Assembly: GCA_001274695.2 (NCBI GenBank)
Contig: LARU01000002.1
Span: forward strand, 1,364,001-1,428,000
Source: Azoarcus sp. PA01
Lineage (GTDB): Bacteria > Pseudomonadota > Gammaproteobacteria > Burkholderiales > Rhodocyclaceae
Length of the DNA: 64,000 nt
Direction: 5' to 3'
Part shown: piece by piece, positions 17,753 to 28,058 of the stretch
How the letters are laid out: each line of letters opens with the position of its first letter
Position numbering within the stretch: position 1 is the first letter of the stretch
Notes under the pieces: generated by a model
Database searches by the model: none
What the model was told of the DNA's origin: nothing
What the model saw: only the letters and a program-made list of their open reading frames with translations
Program-made: the position numbers and the translations under genes

Positions 17753-18253
17753 ATGATGGACAGGGAACTGGCTGCACTGTCGGTGCAAACCGGCGCGTGG
17801 CTCGGGGCTCGGGGCATGCGGCTTGCGAGTGCCGAATCGTGCACCGGTGGCTGGATCGCCGAAGTGGTCACGGCGACGGCCGGCAGCTCGGCGTGGTTCG
17901 ACTGTGGTTTCGTTACGTATTCGAACGAGGCCAAGCAGCAGCTCCTCGGAGTGGCGGCGGCGACGCTCGCGGACTTCGGCGCCGTCAGCGAGGAGACCGT
18001 GCGCGAGCTGGTCGCCGGGACGCTCGCGCGCAGCCGGGCCGATGTCGCGCTGGCGGTGTCCGGCGTCGCCGGCCCGGGCGGCGGCACGGCAGCCAAGCCG
18101 GTCGGCATGGTGTGTTTCGCGTGGGGTCGGCGCGGGGGCGGGATCGACAGCGAAACGCGGCATTTTTCCGGGGATCGGGAAACGGTGCGGCGCCAGGCGG
18201 TGATCCGGGCGCTGCGCGGGATAATGACATATGATTTCCCGGCAGGCCGCTGA
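17753..18253 (+). CDS. pncC: CinA-family nicotinamide-nucleotide amidohydrolase
   Basis: About 166 residues, stand-alone CinA C-terminal domain. Converts nicotinamide mononucleotide to nicotinate mononucleotide in NAD recycling. Motifs: [15 protein letters not shown] with the catalytic Ser, [14 protein letters not shown], and [20 protein letters not shown] codons at 17753 and 17756 follow the pgpA stop directly, so the genes are coupled. It precedes recA, a common arrangement (cinA-recA-recX). Confidence 0.95.
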   Translation: MMDRELAALSVQTGAWLGARGMRLASAESCTGGWIAEVVTATAGSSAWFDCGFVTYSNEAKQQLLGVAAATLADFGAVSEETVRELVAGTLARSRADVALAVSGVAGPGGGTAAKPVGMVCFAWGRRGGGIDSETRHFSGDRETVRRQAVIRALRGIMTYDFPAGR

Positions 18254-18271
18254 AGCAGCACCCGGCGTACC

Positions 18272-18288
18272 AGCAATCTCTGTGCCAT
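18272..18288 (-). promoter_or_regulatory. Sigma-54-like -24/-12 element, antisense, just upstream of recA
   Basis: On the minus strand 18288-18272 reads ATGGCACAGAGATTGCT, with exact GG-N10-GC spacing and two mismatches to the 13 fixed or semi-fixed positions. It points left into cinA, not toward recA. Either fortuitous, a source of antisense RNA, or an RpoN roadblock in the recA promoter region. Confidence 0.4.
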
Positions 18289-18315
18289 AATTCGCAAAGT
18301 TTGAAAGGACAGGAC

Positions 18316-19356
<1,041 letters not shown>

Positions 19357-19364
19357 GCGGCACG

Positions 19365-19814
19365 ATGGCTGAAATCAGCTTGCGGGAACGGGCGATACGC
19401 CATCTCGCGCGACGCGACCATTCCCGCGCCGAACTCGCCCGCAAGCTGGCGCCCTACGGCACCGCCGAGGAAATCGACGACGTCCTGACCCGCATGCACG
19501 AACTGGAACTGCTCTCCGACCGGCGCTTCGCCGAAGCCTGGGTGCGCGGCAAGGCCGCCCGCTTCGGCACTGCCCGCCTGCGCCACGACCTGGCGCAGCG
19601 GGGAGTTGCGCGCGAGACGGTCGAGGCTGCGCTGGCGAGCGCAAGCGGCGCTGACGAACTCGGCCGCGCCCGTCAGGTATGGACGGGCAAGTTCGGCGTC
19701 GCTCCGGCCGATGCCCGGGAGTGGGCGAAGCAGGCGCGCTTCCTGCAAAGCCGCGGCTTCGGCGGCGATGTGATCCGCAAGGTACTGAACGAGACGCCCG
19801 ATGAGTCTGCTTAA
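19365..19814 (+). CDS. recX: Regulatory protein RecX
   Basis: 149 residues, three-helix repeat protein that inhibits and remodels RecA filaments. Typical features: N-terminal [42 protein letters not shown] and [19 protein letters not shown] at 19365 fixes the start; the frame remains open upstream inside recA. The 3' end overlaps lptB by 14 bases. Confidence 0.95.
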   Translation: MAEISLRERAIRHLARRDHSRAELARKLAPYGTAEEIDDVLTRMHELELLSDRRFAEAWVRGKAARFGTARLRHDLAQRGVARETVEAALASASGADELGRARQVWTGKFGVAPADAREWAKQARFLQSRGFGGDVIRKVLNETPDESA

Positions 19815-20523
19815 GGTTGCCGGGCTGCAAAAGCGCTACAAGGCACGCACGGTTGTCCACGACGTCGGCTTCGAAGTCGGCAGCGGCGAAGTCGTCGGCC
19901 TGCTCGGGCCGAACGGCGCCGGCAAGACGACGTGTTTCTACATGATCGTCGGGCTCGTGCGGGCCGACGGCGGCGACATCACGCTCGACGCGGCGCTTCT
20001 CACGCACTTGCCGATCCACGCGCGCGCGCGTCTCGGGCTGTCCTACCTGCCGCAGGAGATGAGCGTCTTCCGCAAGCTCACCGTCGCCGAGAACATCCGT
20101 GCGGTGCTCGAACTGCAGGCGCTCACCGACGAGCAGATCGCGGCGCGACTCGAACAACTGCTCGAGGAGCTCGGCATCGCGCACCTGCGCGACAACACTG
20201 CGATCTCGCTGTCCGGCGGTGAGCGGCGGCGCTGCGAAATCGCCCGCGCGCTCGCGACCGACCCGCGCCTGATCCTGCTCGATGAGCCGTTCGCCGGCGT
20301 CGATCCGATCGCCGTGCTCGACATCCAGAAGATCATCCGTTTCCTCAAGGATCGCGGCATCGGCGTGCTGATCACCGACCACAACGTGCGCGAGACGCTC
20401 GGCATCTGCGACCGCGCCTACATCATCAGCGAAGGCCGCGTGCTCGCGAGCGGGCGGCCCGGCGAAATCGTCGCCAACGAGAAAGTCCGCCAGGTCTATC
20501 TCGGCGAGCATTTCCGCCTCTGA
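19801..20523 (+). CDS. lptB: LPS export ABC transporter ATPase
   Basis: 240 residues. ATPase of the LptB2FG complex that extracts lipopolysaccharide from the inner membrane. Walker [10 protein letters not shown], signature [15 protein letters not shown], Walker [14 protein letters not shown] and switch DHNVRETL are all present; DHNVRETL and the [10 protein letters not shown] ending are LptB hallmarks. Located directly upstream of rpoN, as in most proteobacteria; the lptA/lptC genes are not upstream here, where recX is found instead. Confidence 0.96.
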   Translation: MSLLKVAGLQKRYKARTVVHDVGFEVGSGEVVGLLGPNGAGKTTCFYMIVGLVRADGGDITLDAALLTHLPIHARARLGLSYLPQEMSVFRKLTVAENIRAVLELQALTDEQIAARLEQLLEELGIAHLRDNTAISLSGGERRRCEIARALATDPRLILLDEPFAGVDPIAVLDIQKIIRFLKDRGIGVLITDHNVRETLGICDRAYIISEGRVLASGRPGEIVANEKVRQVYLGEHFRL

Positions 20524-20544
20524 GCCAGATCGAGCCGCCTGCCG

Positions 20545-21978
20545 ATGAAGCCGACCCTCCAGCTCAAACTCTCCCAGCACCTCACGCTGACGCCGCAACT
20601 GCAGCAGTCGATCAAGCTGCTGCAGCTATCGACGCTCGAACTGAACCAGGAACTCGAGCGCTTCCTGCTCGAGAACCCGATGCTCGAACGCGAGGACGGC
20701 GACGGCAGCGATTTTGCCCCCCCGCCCGCGACCGCCGCAGTCACAGGCGGAGAGAGCGAAACCCCTGCCGCCGCGAACGAACAGCACGCCGAAGCCGGAC
20801 CGGCGAACCTCGACGAAGCCGGGGAATGGTCGAGCGCCGGAAGCGGCTCGTCGAACCGCGACGACGAGGACGACAGCGACTATCAGGAGTTCCAGGCCGC
20901 CGAAACCAGCCTGCGCGACCACCTCGACCAGCAGGTCAGCCTGTCGCCGCTGTCCGATCGCGATCGCGCGCTGGTGCGCTTCATCATCGAGGCGCTCGAC
21001 GACGACGGCTATCTGAACCAGTCGCTCGAAGAGCTGCTGCCGCTGCTGCCGCCGGAACTCGAATACGACCTCGACGACCTGTCGATCGCGCTGCACCATG
21101 TGCAGAACCTCGACCCCGCAGGCGTTGCGGCGCGCACGCCGCAGGAATGCCTCAGCCTGCAGCTGCGCGCGATGCGGCCGACGCCGGCGCGCGAACTCGC
21201 GCTGAAAATCGTCGATCATCACCTCGAACTCCTTGCCGAACGCAATTTCGTCCGCCTCAAGCGGCTGCTCGGCTGCGACGACGATGCGCTGCGCTGCGCG
21301 CACCTGCTGATCTGCAGCCTCGATCCGCACCCCGGGTCGCAGCATTCGGTGCAGGAAACGCGCTACATCATGCCCGACGTCGTCGTGCGCAAGCAGCGCG
21401 GGCGCTGGGTCGTCACGCTGAACCCCGAAGCGATGCCGAAACTGCGCATCAACTCGCTGTACGCGAGCATCCTGCAGCAGAATCGCGGCTCGGGCGGCGC
21501 CTTGACGAGCCAGTTGCAGGAAGCGCGCTGGCTGATCAAGAACGTGCAGCAGCGTTTCGACACGATCCTGCGCGTCTCCCAGGCGATCGTTGACCAGCAG
21601 CGGCAGTTCTTCGATTATGGCGAGGTGGCGATGCGCCCGCTGACGCTGCGGGAAATCGCGGACCAGCTGGAACTGCACGAATCGACGGTGTCGCGAGTCA
21701 CGACACAAAAATTCATGGCCACCCCGCGAGGCGTGTTCGAACTGAAATATTTTTTCGGCAGTCACGTCGCCACCGACACCGGTGGAGCGGCATCCTCAAC
21801 GGCGATTCGCGCGCTGATCCGCCAGTTGGTCGAAGCCGAAGACAGAAAGAAACCTCTGTCCGACGCAAAGATTGCCGAATTGTTGGGCCAGCAAGGTATC
21901 GTGGTGGCGCGGCGCACCATTGCAAAATACCGCGAATCACTCAATATCCCGCCGGTCAGCCTGCGCAAGACGATCTGA
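20545..21978 (+). CDS. rpoN: RNA polymerase sigma-54 factor
   Basis: 477 residues. Region I is Gln-rich (MKPTLQLKLSQHLTLTPQLQ...), followed by an acidic region II (about 55-115) and the core-binding and DNA-binding region III. The helix-turn-helix segment (LREIADQLELHESTVSRVTT) recognises the -12 element, and the C-terminal RpoN box ARRTIAKYRE reads the -24 element. Directs transcription from GG-N10-GC promoters with AAA+ activators. At least one strong candidate promoter lies in this window (PEP-CTERM gene). Confidence 0.98.
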   Translation: MKPTLQLKLSQHLTLTPQLQQSIKLLQLSTLELNQELERFLLENPMLEREDGDGSDFAPPPATAAVTGGESETPAAANEQHAEAGPANLDEAGEWSSAGSGSSNRDDEDDSDYQEFQAAETSLRDHLDQQVSLSPLSDRDRALVRFIIEALDDDGYLNQSLEELLPLLPPELEYDLDDLSIALHHVQNLDPAGVAARTPQECLSLQLRAMRPTPARELALKIVDHHLELLAERNFVRLKRLLGCDDDALRCAHLLICSLDPHPGSQHSVQETRYIMPDVVVRKQRGRWVVTLNPEAMPKLRINSLYASILQQNRGSGGALTSQLQEARWLIKNVQQRFDTILRVSQAIVDQQRQFFDYGEVAMRPLTLREIADQLELHESTVSRVTTQKFMATPRGVFELKYFFGSHVATDTGGAASSTAIRALIRQLVEAEDRKKPLSDAKIAELLGQQGIVVARRTIAKYRESLNIPPVSLRKTI

Positions 21979-21992
21979 AAAGAGGAATGATC

Positions 21993-22316
21993 ATGAATCT
22001 CAACATTACCGGACATCACGTCGAAGTCAGCCCCGCGATCCGCGAATATGTCACGAACAAGCTCGACCGCGTGATCCGCCATTTCGACAACGTGACGAGC
22101 GTCGGCGTGATTCTTTCGGTGGAGAAGCTCCGGCAGAAGGCCGAAGTTACCCTGCACGTGCGCGGCAAGGACATCTACGTCGAGAGCGACGACGTCGACC
22201 TGTATGCGGCGATCGACGCGATGGTCGACAAGCTCGACCGCCAAGTCATGAAGTACAAGCAGAAAGCGTTCGATCACAATCACGACGCGCTGAAGCACCA
22301 AAGCACGGAACTCTGA
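21993..22316 (+). CDS. hpf: Short-form ribosome hibernation promoting factor
   Basis: 107 residues from MNLNITGHHVEVSP. Binds the 30S decoding channel to inactivate ribosomes in slow growth. LDRVIRHFDNVTSVGVILS and the DVDLYAAIDAMVDKLDRQVMKYK helix are family features; lacks the long-form dimerisation domain. ATG 21993 preferred; ATG 21987 is two codons earlier. Ten or so bases after rpoN with AAGAGGA Shine-Dalgarno. Confidence 0.95.
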   Translation: MNLNITGHHVEVSPAIREYVTNKLDRVIRHFDNVTSVGVILSVEKLRQKAEVTLHVRGKDIYVESDDVDLYAAIDAMVDKLDRQVMKYKQKAFDHNHDALKHQSTEL

Positions 22317-22351
22317 TCGAGTCCCTCTCTCTTCCCGCTCCAGGGTGTGTC

Positions 22352-22380
22352 TATAATGCGTGGGCATCCGTCCCACGCAT
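22352..22380 (+). promoter_or_regulatory. ptsN -10 box overlapped by a 9-bp dyad
   Basis: TATAAT at 22352-22357 is a perfect -10; no recognisable -35. ATGCGTGGG (22356-22364) and CCCACGCAT (22372-22380) form a perfect 9-bp inverted repeat with a 7-base spacer, covering the presumed transcription start. Either an operator or the first hairpin of the ptsN leader. Confidence 0.55.
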
Positions 22381-22403
22381 GCGACACACCTCACGACTTT
22401 TCC

Positions 22404-22435
22404 CGCGCGCGGCGCCTCTTCGGGCGTCGCGCGCG
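22404..22435 (+). promoter_or_regulatory. Strong stem-loop ending 2 bases before the ptsN start codon
   Basis: Arms 22404-22416 and 22423-22435 pair over 13 bp with one G-U wobble; the loop TCTTCG can also fold as a C(UUCG)G tetraloop. It ends at 22435 and ATG is at 22438. No Shine-Dalgarno is visible, so the hairpin occupies the place where the ribosome would bind. Candidate translational or attenuation control element. Confidence 0.6.
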
Positions 22436-22437
22436 TC

Positions 22438-22932
22438 ATGAGCAGCATGAGCCTCATTGCCGAACTCCTGCCACCTTCAAACGTGGTCATCGACCTCGAC
22501 GCGAGCAGCAAGAAGCGCGTCTTTGAACAGGCTGGCCTGCTGTTCGAGAACAACCACGGCATCGCCCGCAGCGTGGTATTCGACAGCCTGTTTTCACGCG
22601 AACGCCTCGGTTCGACCGGGCTCGGCCAGGGGATTGCGATTCCGCACGGCCGCATCAAGGGCCTGAAGGACGCGGCGGGCGCGTTTCTGCGCCTCGCGAC
22701 GCCGGTGCAGTTCGACGCGCCGGACGGGCGGCCGGTCAACATGCTGTTCGTGCTGCTGGTGCCGGAGCAGGCGAACGAGCGCCACCTGCAGCTGCTCTCC
22801 GAACTCGCGCAGATGTTCAGCGACCGCGACTTCCGCGAGCGCCTGCTCGCCGCGCCCGATGCCGCGACGATCCACTCCCTGTTCGCCTCGTGGGGACCCC
22901 ATGCGACAGACGAACGTCGCGCTGCTGTATGA
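22438..22932 (+). CDS. ptsN: PTS IIA-Ntr component
   Basis: 164 residues. Nitrogen-related EIIA, a regulatory phosphocarrier acting with EI-Ntr and NPr. The phospho-accepting His lies in GIAIPHGRI, with the flanking SRERLGSTGLG and FVLLVPEQANERHL motifs. Start by homology at ATG 22438 (MSSMSLIAELLP) or 22447; the frame is open further up to 22360. Upstream leader holds two strong dyads. The 3' end overlaps hprK by 32 bases, so the two are coupled. Confidence 0.94.
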   Translation: MSSMSLIAELLPPSNVVIDLDASSKKRVFEQAGLLFENNHGIARSVVFDSLFSRERLGSTGLGQGIAIPHGRIKGLKDAAGAFLRLATPVQFDAPDGRPVNMLFVLLVPEQANERHLQLLSELAQMFSDRDFRERLLAAPDAATIHSLFASWGPHATDERRAAV

Positions 22933-23842
22933 AGCGCAGCGCGAAAGGCTGGCGCTGACGCACGTCAGCGGACAGCTCGACCGCACGATTTCGGTCACTG
23001 AAGATCGCATCTGGCCGGCAGACCTGATCGGCCACCTGAACCTGATCCACCCGGCCCGGCTGCAGATCCTCGGCGCCGCGGAGCTGTCGTGGGCGCAGCG
23101 TCAGTCCCGCGAGAAAATCGGCCATCATCTCACCGAGATCATCAACGCCCGCCCGCCGGCGATCATCGTCGCCGACAAGTGTCAGATCCCGCCGATCCTG
23201 CGCACGATCTGCGAGAACGCCGACATCGCGCTGTTCACCACGCCTCATCCGGCCGCGAGCGTCATCGACCAGCTGCGCTTGTACCTGTCGCGCGAGCTCG
23301 CCGAGAAAATCTCGCTGCACGGCGTGTTCATGGACGTGCTCGGACTGGGCGTGTTCATCACCGGCAACTCCGGCGCCGGGAAGTCCGAACTCGCGCTGGA
23401 GCTGATCTCGCGCGGCCATGGCTTGGTCGCGGACGACATCGTCGAATTCTCGCGCATCGCGCCGACCGTGCTCGAAGGCCGCTGCCCCGAAATGCTCAAG
23501 GATTTCATCGAGGTGCGCGGCCTCGGCATCCTCAACATCCGCACCATCTTCGGCGAGACCGCATGCCGCCGCAAGATGCGCCTGCGCCTCGTGGTCCATC
23601 TCGAGCGGCGCCTGCCCGGCCAGACCGATCCTTCGCGGCTGCCGATGCACCGCGAAACCCAGGAGGTGCTGGGCGTGCCGGTCCTCCGCGCGATCCTGCC
23701 GGTCGCAGCGGGCCGCAACATCGCGGTGCTGCTCGAAGCCGCCGTGCGTTCGACGATCCTGCAGCTGCGCGGCATCGACTCGACGCAGGAGTTCATCGAC
23801 CGGCAGCAACGCATGCTCGAAGGCGAGCCGGGCCCGGACTGA
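22901..23842 (+). CDS. hprK: HPr kinase/phosphorylase
   Basis: 313 residues. Phosphorylates and dephosphorylates the Ser of HPr-like proteins. N-terminal HPr-K domain, then P-loop GNSGAGKSELALELI, catalytic acidic pair in LVADDIVEFSR, and the K3 signature EVRGLGILNIRTIFGE. In proteobacteria it sits in the rpoN-ptsN neighbourhood and regulates rather than transports. The HPr gene is not in the window. ATG 22901 chosen by homology (MRQTNVALLYEA); overlaps ptsN. Confidence 0.95.
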   Translation: MRQTNVALLYEAQRERLALTHVSGQLDRTISVTEDRIWPADLIGHLNLIHPARLQILGAAELSWAQRQSREKIGHHLTEIINARPPAIIVADKCQIPPILRTICENADIALFTTPHPAASVIDQLRLYLSRELAEKISLHGVFMDVLGLGVFITGNSGAGKSELALELISRGHGLVADDIVEFSRIAPTVLEGRCPEMLKDFIEVRGLGILNIRTIFGETACRRKMRLRLVVHLERRLPGQTDPSRLPMHRETQEVLGVPVLRAILPVAAGRNIAVLLEAAVRSTILQLRGIDSTQEFIDRQQRMLEGEPGPD

Positions 23843-23914
23843 TCCCCCGCTTGCCGCCGTGCCGCACCGGCTGCTACGCTCGTTCCCTTTGCTCCTCCCG
23901 CTCAGCGACCGCCG

Positions 23915-25435
23915 ATGACTGCCGCAATCCCGGACTATCTGGAAAAAACCCTCAACGCCCGCGTCTATGACGTCGCGGAGGAAACCCGGCTCGATCTCGC
24001 CCCGAACCTGTCCGCACGCATCCACAACCGCATGTACCTCAAGCGCGAGGACATGCAGCCGGTGTTCAGCTTCAAGCTGCGCGGCGCCTACAACAAGATG
24101 GCGCACCTGCCGCCGCAGGCGCTCAAGCGCGGCGTGATCTGCGCTTCGGCGGGCAATCACGCACAGGGCGTCGCGCTGTCGGCGCAGAAGCTCGGCGTGC
24201 GCGCAGTGATCGTGATGCCCACTTCGACGCCGCAGATCAAGGTCGACGCGGTCAGGTCGCGCGGCGGCGAAGTGGTGCTCGCCGGCGATTCGTACTCGGA
24301 CGCCTACGCCCACTCGCTGGAACTGGAAAAAGCGGAGCAGCTCACTTTCGTCCATCCCTATGACGACCCGGACGTCATCGCCGGGCAGGGCACGATCGGC
24401 ATGGAGATCCTGCGGGCGCACCCCGATCCGATCCACGCGATCTTCTGCGCCGTCGGCGGCGGCGGACTGATCGCCGGCGTCGCGGCCTACGTGAAGCGGC
24501 TGCGCCCCGACATCCGGGTCGTCGGCGTCGAGACGGTCGATGCCGACGCGATGACGCGCTCGCTCGCGGCGGGCGAACGGGTCGTGCTCGAGCAGGTCGG
24601 CCTGTTCGCCGACGGCACTGCAGTCAAGCAGGTCGGCGAAGAGACGTTCCGGCTGTGCCGGGAATACGTGGACGAAATGGTCCTCGTCGACAACGACGCG
24701 ATCTGCGCTGCGCTGAAAGACGTCTTCGAGGACACGCGCTCGATCCTCGAGCCTTCCGGGGCGCTCGCGATCGCCGGCGCGAAGGAATACGCGAAGCGCC
24801 ACAACCTGCACGGCAAAGCGCTCGTGGCAGTCGCGTCCGGCGCGAACATGAACTTCGACCGGCTGCGTTTCGTCGCCGAACGCGCCGAAGTCGGCGAGCA
24901 ACGGGAAGCGGTTTTCGCCGTGACGATTCCCGAACGCCCCGGCTCGTTCCGCAAATTCTGCAGCCTCGTCGGCGACCGCCACATCACCGAGTTCAACTAT
25001 CGCTACGCCGACCCGGAACAGGCGCACATCTTCGTCGGCGTGTCGGTGCACAACCGCGGCGAAGCTTCCCGTCTCATCGAGATGCTCGACCGCCACGAGC
25101 TGCCGGCAGTCGATCTCACCGACGACGAAATGGCGAAGAGCCACATCCGCTACATGGTCGGCGGCCGCGCGCCGCACGTCGACAACGAGCTCGTGTACCG
25201 CTTCGAATTTCCCGAGCGGCCCGGCGCGCTGATGAATTTCCTCACCAACCTGCACTCGGACTGGAACATCAGCCTGTTCCACTACCGCAACCACGGCTCG
25301 GATTTCGGCCGCGTGCTGGTCGGCATGCAAGTGCCTCCCGGCGACAAGGCAGCTTTCGGCGCGTTCCTCGACCGGCTCGGGTACGAATACGCCGACGAGT
25401 CGGGAAACCCCGCGTACCGCATGTTCCTCGGCTGA
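23915..25435 (+). CDS. ilvA: Threonine ammonia-lyase, biosynthetic
   Basis: 506 residues. PLP-dependent conversion of threonine to 2-oxobutanoate, first step of isoleucine synthesis. Catalytic Lys in FSFKLRGAYNKM, substrate loop SAGNHAQGVA, and phosphate loop VGGGGLIAGVA are intact. The C-terminal third has two ACT-like regulatory modules (VTIPERPGSFRKF and FEFPERPGALMNF), so isoleucine/valine control is expected. Full length for the family. Confidence 0.97.
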   Translation: MTAAIPDYLEKTLNARVYDVAEETRLDLAPNLSARIHNRMYLKREDMQPVFSFKLRGAYNKMAHLPPQALKRGVICASAGNHAQGVALSAQKLGVRAVIVMPTSTPQIKVDAVRSRGGEVVLAGDSYSDAYAHSLELEKAEQLTFVHPYDDPDVIAGQGTIGMEILRAHPDPIHAIFCAVGGGGLIAGVAAYVKRLRPDIRVVGVETVDADAMTRSLAAGERVVLEQVGLFADGTAVKQVGEETFRLCREYVDEMVLVDNDAICAALKDVFEDTRSILEPSGALAIAGAKEYAKRHNLHGKALVAVASGANMNFDRLRFVAERAEVGEQREAVFAVTIPERPGSFRKFCSLVGDRHITEFNYRYADPEQAHIFVGVSVHNRGEASRLIEMLDRHELPAVDLTDDEMAKSHIRYMVGGRAPHVDNELVYRFEFPERPGALMNFLTNLHSDWNISLFHYRNHGSDFGRVLVGMQVPPGDKAAFGAFLDRLGYEYADESGNPAYRMFLG

Positions 25436-25444
25436 AACCTCGCT

Positions 25445-26050
25445 TCAGGCAGCGTGCGGCCGGGCCGGGAAAGCTCCCGCTTCGGTCACGATCCACTGCA
25501 TCGGGCGGTCGTGGCGCTGCGGATACACCGTTTCGGCGCGCCCCAGCTCGAAACCGACGCCGACCGCGACCGTGTCGATCAGCGCCAGCGTGCGATCGAA
25601 ATAGCCGCCGCCGTAGCCGAGCCGGTAGCCGGCGGCGTCGAACGCGTTGCACGGCACCAGCACCGCATCCGGCACGAGCGCCGCGCCGTCGGGCGGATGC
25701 GGGATACCGTGGCGATCGAAGACCATTTCCATGCCCGGCGTCCACCGGCGGAACACCAGCGGCGTCGCCTTTGCGAGCACGACCGGCAGCACTGCGATGC
25801 GCGACGGCCCGCCGGCGAGCCAGCGGCACATCCATGCACGCAGGTCGGGCTCGGCGCGATACGGCCAGCAGAACGCCAATACGTGCGGCGCAAGTTGCGC
25901 GACCAGCCCGTCCAGATGCGCTTCGAGCTGCTCCGTGAGCGCCGCACGCCGCTCGTCCGGCAGCGCGACGCGCTCGGCACGCGCGCGCTCGCGCAGCGCC
26001 CGCCGGATGCGGTGCGCGTCGTCGTCGGCAGGGGAAACGGGCGTCGTCAC
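25445..26050 (-). CDS. 5-formyltetrahydrofolate cyclo-ligase family protein
   Basis: 201 residues. ATP-dependent conversion of 5-formyl-THF to 5,10-methenyl-THF, clearing a folate inhibitor. Motifs RIRRALRERARAER at the N-terminus (RxxxRxxR), a GMEMVFDRHGIPHP-like middle, and the signature GYRLGYGGGYFDR with the glycine loop. GTG at 26050 fits the family start; the open frame extends further upstream without homology. Convergent with ilvA, nine bases apart, and divergent from the lytic transglycosylase. Confidence 0.92.
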   Translation of the reverse strand: MTTPVSPADDDAHRIRRALRERARAERVALPDERRAALTEQLEAHLDGLVAQLAPHVLAFCWPYRAEPDLRAWMCRWLAGGPSRIAVLPVVLAKATPLVFRRWTPGMEMVFDRHGIPHPPDGAALVPDAVLVPCNAFDAAGYRLGYGGGYFDRTLALIDTVAVGVGFELGRAETVYPQRHDRPMQWIVTEAGAFPARPHAA

Positions 26051-26090
26051 TGTGCTAAGGTGAATCGAATCAAAAACAGGATGGTAAGGG

Positions 26091-28025
26091 ATGATCAAGG
26101 GATTGTGGGCAGGCGTGGCGCTGGCGTTGGCGGGTCTGAGCGCGGGGGTGCACGGCGACCCGGGGGATGAACGGATCCTGGCGGCGCGCGAGGCGCTGCG
26201 CACCGGCGACCGCGGCGCACTCGAGCAGCTCGACGCGGAACGCACGTCGCATCCGCTCGACCCGTACGTCAAGTACTGGCTGCTGTCGAACAAGCTCGCG
26301 CGCCCCGACCCGGCGCCGATCGTCGAGTTGACCGAATTCCTGGTGCAGGATCCCGACAGCCTCCTTGCCGAGCGCCTGCGCGCCGACTGGTTGCGCCGGA
26401 CGGTGCGCGACGAGGACTGGTCGGGATTCCTGCGCCTGTACGTCGACCTGCGCGAACCGGACGCCGAGCTGCGCTGCCATTACCGCACCGCCCGGCTCAA
26501 CCTCGGCGACACCGCAGTGCTGGCCGAGACCCGCGCCCAGTGGATGGAATTGACCGGCAGCCACGTCGCCTGCGAGCCGGTGCTGCGCGCGCTCGCGACC
26601 GGCGGTGGGGTCGGCATCGACGAGCTGTGGTGGCGATTCCGCCGCCAGGTCGAGACCCGCAGCTTCACCGCCGCGCGCAGCACGCTCGCGTGGCTCGCGG
26701 CCGGCGAAATGCCGAAACTCGCCAGCTTCGACCACGCGGTGAAGTCTCCCGCCGCGTACCTCGACCGCCTGCCCGCGAACTTCGCCGCGACGCGGCCGGG
26801 TCGCGAACTCGCCTTGACGGCGCTGGTCAGCCTCGCGCGCGAGGACGATCCGCGTGCCGCGCAGGTCCGCTTCGAGCGCATCAGCGACCGGCTCGACCAC
26901 GACGAACGGGCCTACGCGCATGCAATCCTCGGCCACTACGGCGCGCTCGCACGCCTGCCGCAGGCCTCGGAGTGGTACCGCGCGGCCGGCGACGTGGCGA
27001 TGAGCAGCGAACAGCGCGCGTGGCGGGTGCGCGCGGCGCTCAGGGTCGAGGAATGGCGCATGGTCGAATCCTCGATCGCGGCGCTGCCGGCGGCCGAGCA
27101 GGCCCGCCCGGAGTGGATCTACTGGCTGGGGCGCGCACGCGCTGCACTCGGCCGTGCCGACGAAGCCGCCGCACTCTACCGGCGCATCGCCGGCGAGCCG
27201 CATTTTTACGGTCTGCTCGCGGCCGAAGAAGGCGGCGAGCTTTTTTCCGCACCCGCCGGCAACGGCGTGGTGACGACGGGCGACACCGCGCGGGCCGCGG
27301 CCGATCCCGGCCTGCAGCGCGCCCTCGCGCTGTACCGGCTCGACCTGCGCACCGAAGCGGCGCGCGAATGGAACTGGGCGCTGCGCGGCCAGGATGAAGG
27401 CTTCCTCGTCGCGGCCGCACGCCTCGCGCTCAGCCACGAGATCTTCGACCGCGCGATCAACACTGCCGAACGCACCGACGCGCGCGCGAACTTCGACCTG
27501 CGCTATATCACCCCGTATCGCCCGCTGATCGAGCCGCAGGTGCGCGAGCGCGGGCTCGACATCGGCTGGGTATACGGGCTGATGCGCCAGGAAAGCCGCT
27601 TCATCGCGCCGGCGCGCTCGAGTTCCGGCGCCCAGGGGCTGATGCAGGTGATGCCGGCAACCGGCAAATGGGTCGCCGGCAAGATCGGCCTGCCGGGCTA
27701 CCACGCGGGCATGCTCACCGATCCCAACACCAACGTCCTGCTGGGCACGAGCTACATGCGGCTGATTCTCGACGGACTCGACAATCATCCGGTGCTCGCA
27801 TCCGCCGGCTACAATGCAGGGCCGAGCCGGGCCCGACGCTGGCGCGACCAGCGCGCGCTCGAAGGCGCGATCTATGCCGAAACGATTCCTTTCGACGAGA
27901 CACGCGACTATGTCAAGAAGGTGATGTCCAATGCGGTCATCTATGCGGCGATGCTCGAAGGCCGACCCCAGTCGCTGAAGCAGCGGCTCGGCACGATCGC
28001 TCCCCGCCCCGCCGAAGACCAGTGA
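26091..28025 (+). CDS. slt: Soluble lytic murein transglycosylase
   Basis: 644 residues. Signal peptide (about 1-22), a superhelical U-shaped region of TPR-like helices (about 30-450) and a C-terminal SLT catalytic domain. The catalytic Glu is in YGLMRQESRF, followed by SSGAQGLMQVMPATGKW and ASAGYNAGPSRARRWRD. Periplasmic cleavage of peptidoglycan with 1,6-anhydro ends, for turnover. Divergent from the 5-FCL gene with a 40-base gap; preceded by TAAGGG. Confidence 0.95.
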   Translation: MIKGLWAGVALALAGLSAGVHGDPGDERILAAREALRTGDRGALEQLDAERTSHPLDPYVKYWLLSNKLARPDPAPIVELTEFLVQDPDSLLAERLRADWLRRTVRDEDWSGFLRLYVDLREPDAELRCHYRTARLNLGDTAVLAETRAQWMELTGSHVACEPVLRALATGGGVGIDELWWRFRRQVETRSFTAARSTLAWLAAGEMPKLASFDHAVKSPAAYLDRLPANFAATRPGRELALTALVSLAREDDPRAAQVRFERISDRLDHDERAYAHAILGHYGALARLPQASEWYRAAGDVAMSSEQRAWRVRAALRVEEWRMVESSIAALPAAEQARPEWIYWLGRARAALGRADEAAALYRRIAGEPHFYGLLAAEEGGELFSAPAGNGVVTTGDTARAAADPGLQRALALYRLDLRTEAAREWNWALRGQDEGFLVAAARLALSHEIFDRAINTAERTDARANFDLRYITPYRPLIEPQVRERGLDIGWVYGLMRQESRFIAPARSSSGAQGLMQVMPATGKWVAGKIGLPGYHAGMLTDPNTNVLLGTSYMRLILDGLDNHPVLASAGYNAGPSRARRWRDQRALEGAIYAETIPFDETRDYVKKVMSNAVIYAAMLEGRPQSLKQRLGTIAPRPAEDQ

Positions 28026-28058
28026 TCCTCGCATCGTTGCCTGCACGGGAGCCTCAAC

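Noticed and set aside
18254..18315. LexA box before recA
   Set aside because: No CTGT-N8-ACAG: the ACAG at 18309 has AAGT where CTGT should be, and the CTGT near 18280 lacks its partner.
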